From: Proteles cristata cristata
Lineage: Eukaryota > Chordata > Mammalia > Carnivora > Hyaenidae
Reading direction: 5' to 3'
DNA: 64,000 bases
Assembly: GCA_017311185.1 (NCBI GenBank)
Contig: JAESUZ010003088.1
Coordinates: 1,116,001-1,180,000, forward strand
In this document: piece by piece, positions 63,991 to 64,000 of the stretch
Position numbering within the stretch: the first letter of the stretch is position 1
Layout of the letters: each line of letters begins with the position of its first letter
Notes under the pieces: model-generated
Database searches by the model: none
Told to the model about the DNA's origin: nothing
Seen by the model: only the letters and a program-made list of their open reading frames with translations
Translations under genes and position numbers: made by a program

Positions 63991-64000
63991 GTTGAGAAGG

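Noticed and set aside
1..64000. CRISPR array, prophage, plasmid or bacterial operon
   Set aside because: No regular direct-repeat/spacer array and no dense coding; the repeat content is mammalian throughout.

Overview
The window looks like intergenic or intronic nuclear DNA from a cat-family carnivore. The evidence is about 23 copies of the carnivore tRNA-Lys-derived SINE, with heads like ggcgcctgggtggctcag and a felid-style body ending in a CT-rich tract and an AATAAA-rich tail. Carnivore-type LINE-1 is also present, including one full-length element with a long CpG-rich 5'UTR, on a background of MIR, L2, MaLR and hAT fossils. I find no host protein-coding gene, no structural RNA gene, no CRISPR and nothing prokaryotic. 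Every long open frame lies in LINE-1 (sense or antisense) or is a short chance frame in AT-rich DNA.

Layout. 0-3.6 kb: L2, two SINEs, LINE-1 fragments, a third SINE and a MIR. 3.6-9.1 kb: the longest stretch with almost no recognisable repeats, a candidate for conserved regulatory DNA. 9.1-10.2 kb: two tandem SINEs and a truncated LINE-1 3' end. 10.2-20.5 kb: mostly unique or old sequence with a 61-bp CA microsatellite, MIRs, L2s and two SINEs. 20.5-24.5 kb: LINE-1 3'UTR, a nested pair of old repeats, MIR, L2 and an LTR. 24.9-31.3 kb: SINEs, L2, a MaLR LTR and several old LINE-1 pieces. 31.9-34.7 kb: AT-rich, little recognised. 34.7-41.3 kb: a hAT fossil, old LTR-like repeats including a three-layer nest, four SINEs and L2. 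42.67-43.75 kb: a young 5'-truncated LINE-1 with a clean target-site duplication (TSD). 43.8-47.4 kb: a SINE inside a SINE, a hAT fossil, an LTR split by a SINE, and another old repeat. 49.68-57.3 kb: a probable solitary LTR split by a 7.0-kb full-length LINE-1 (minus strand), which is itself split by a young SINE. 57.3-64 kb: L2, MIR, three SINEs and weak old repeats.

The SINEs fall into three body types. Type A reads cagtctgtgactccctc with a ctagaaataaata tail; it is the least diverged and is also the type found inside other young elements. Type B reads cagattctgtgtctccc. Type C reads gggattctctctctccc and is generally more diverged. All depend on LINE-1 enzymes for movement, so the full-length LINE-1 and the SINEs here are products of one retrotransposition system. 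The resident LINE-1 is dead: frameshifts, stops, a changed reverse-transcriptase active site and a SINE insertion.

I looked for an undescribed system and did not find one. The observations most worth checking are the nested insertions, the inverted SINE pair, a tiny ATG-plus-splice-donor candidate exon near 42.1 kb, overlapping palindromes near 1.1 kb, a recent 33-bp duplication near 18.7 kb, and the low-repeat block at 3.6-9.1 kb.
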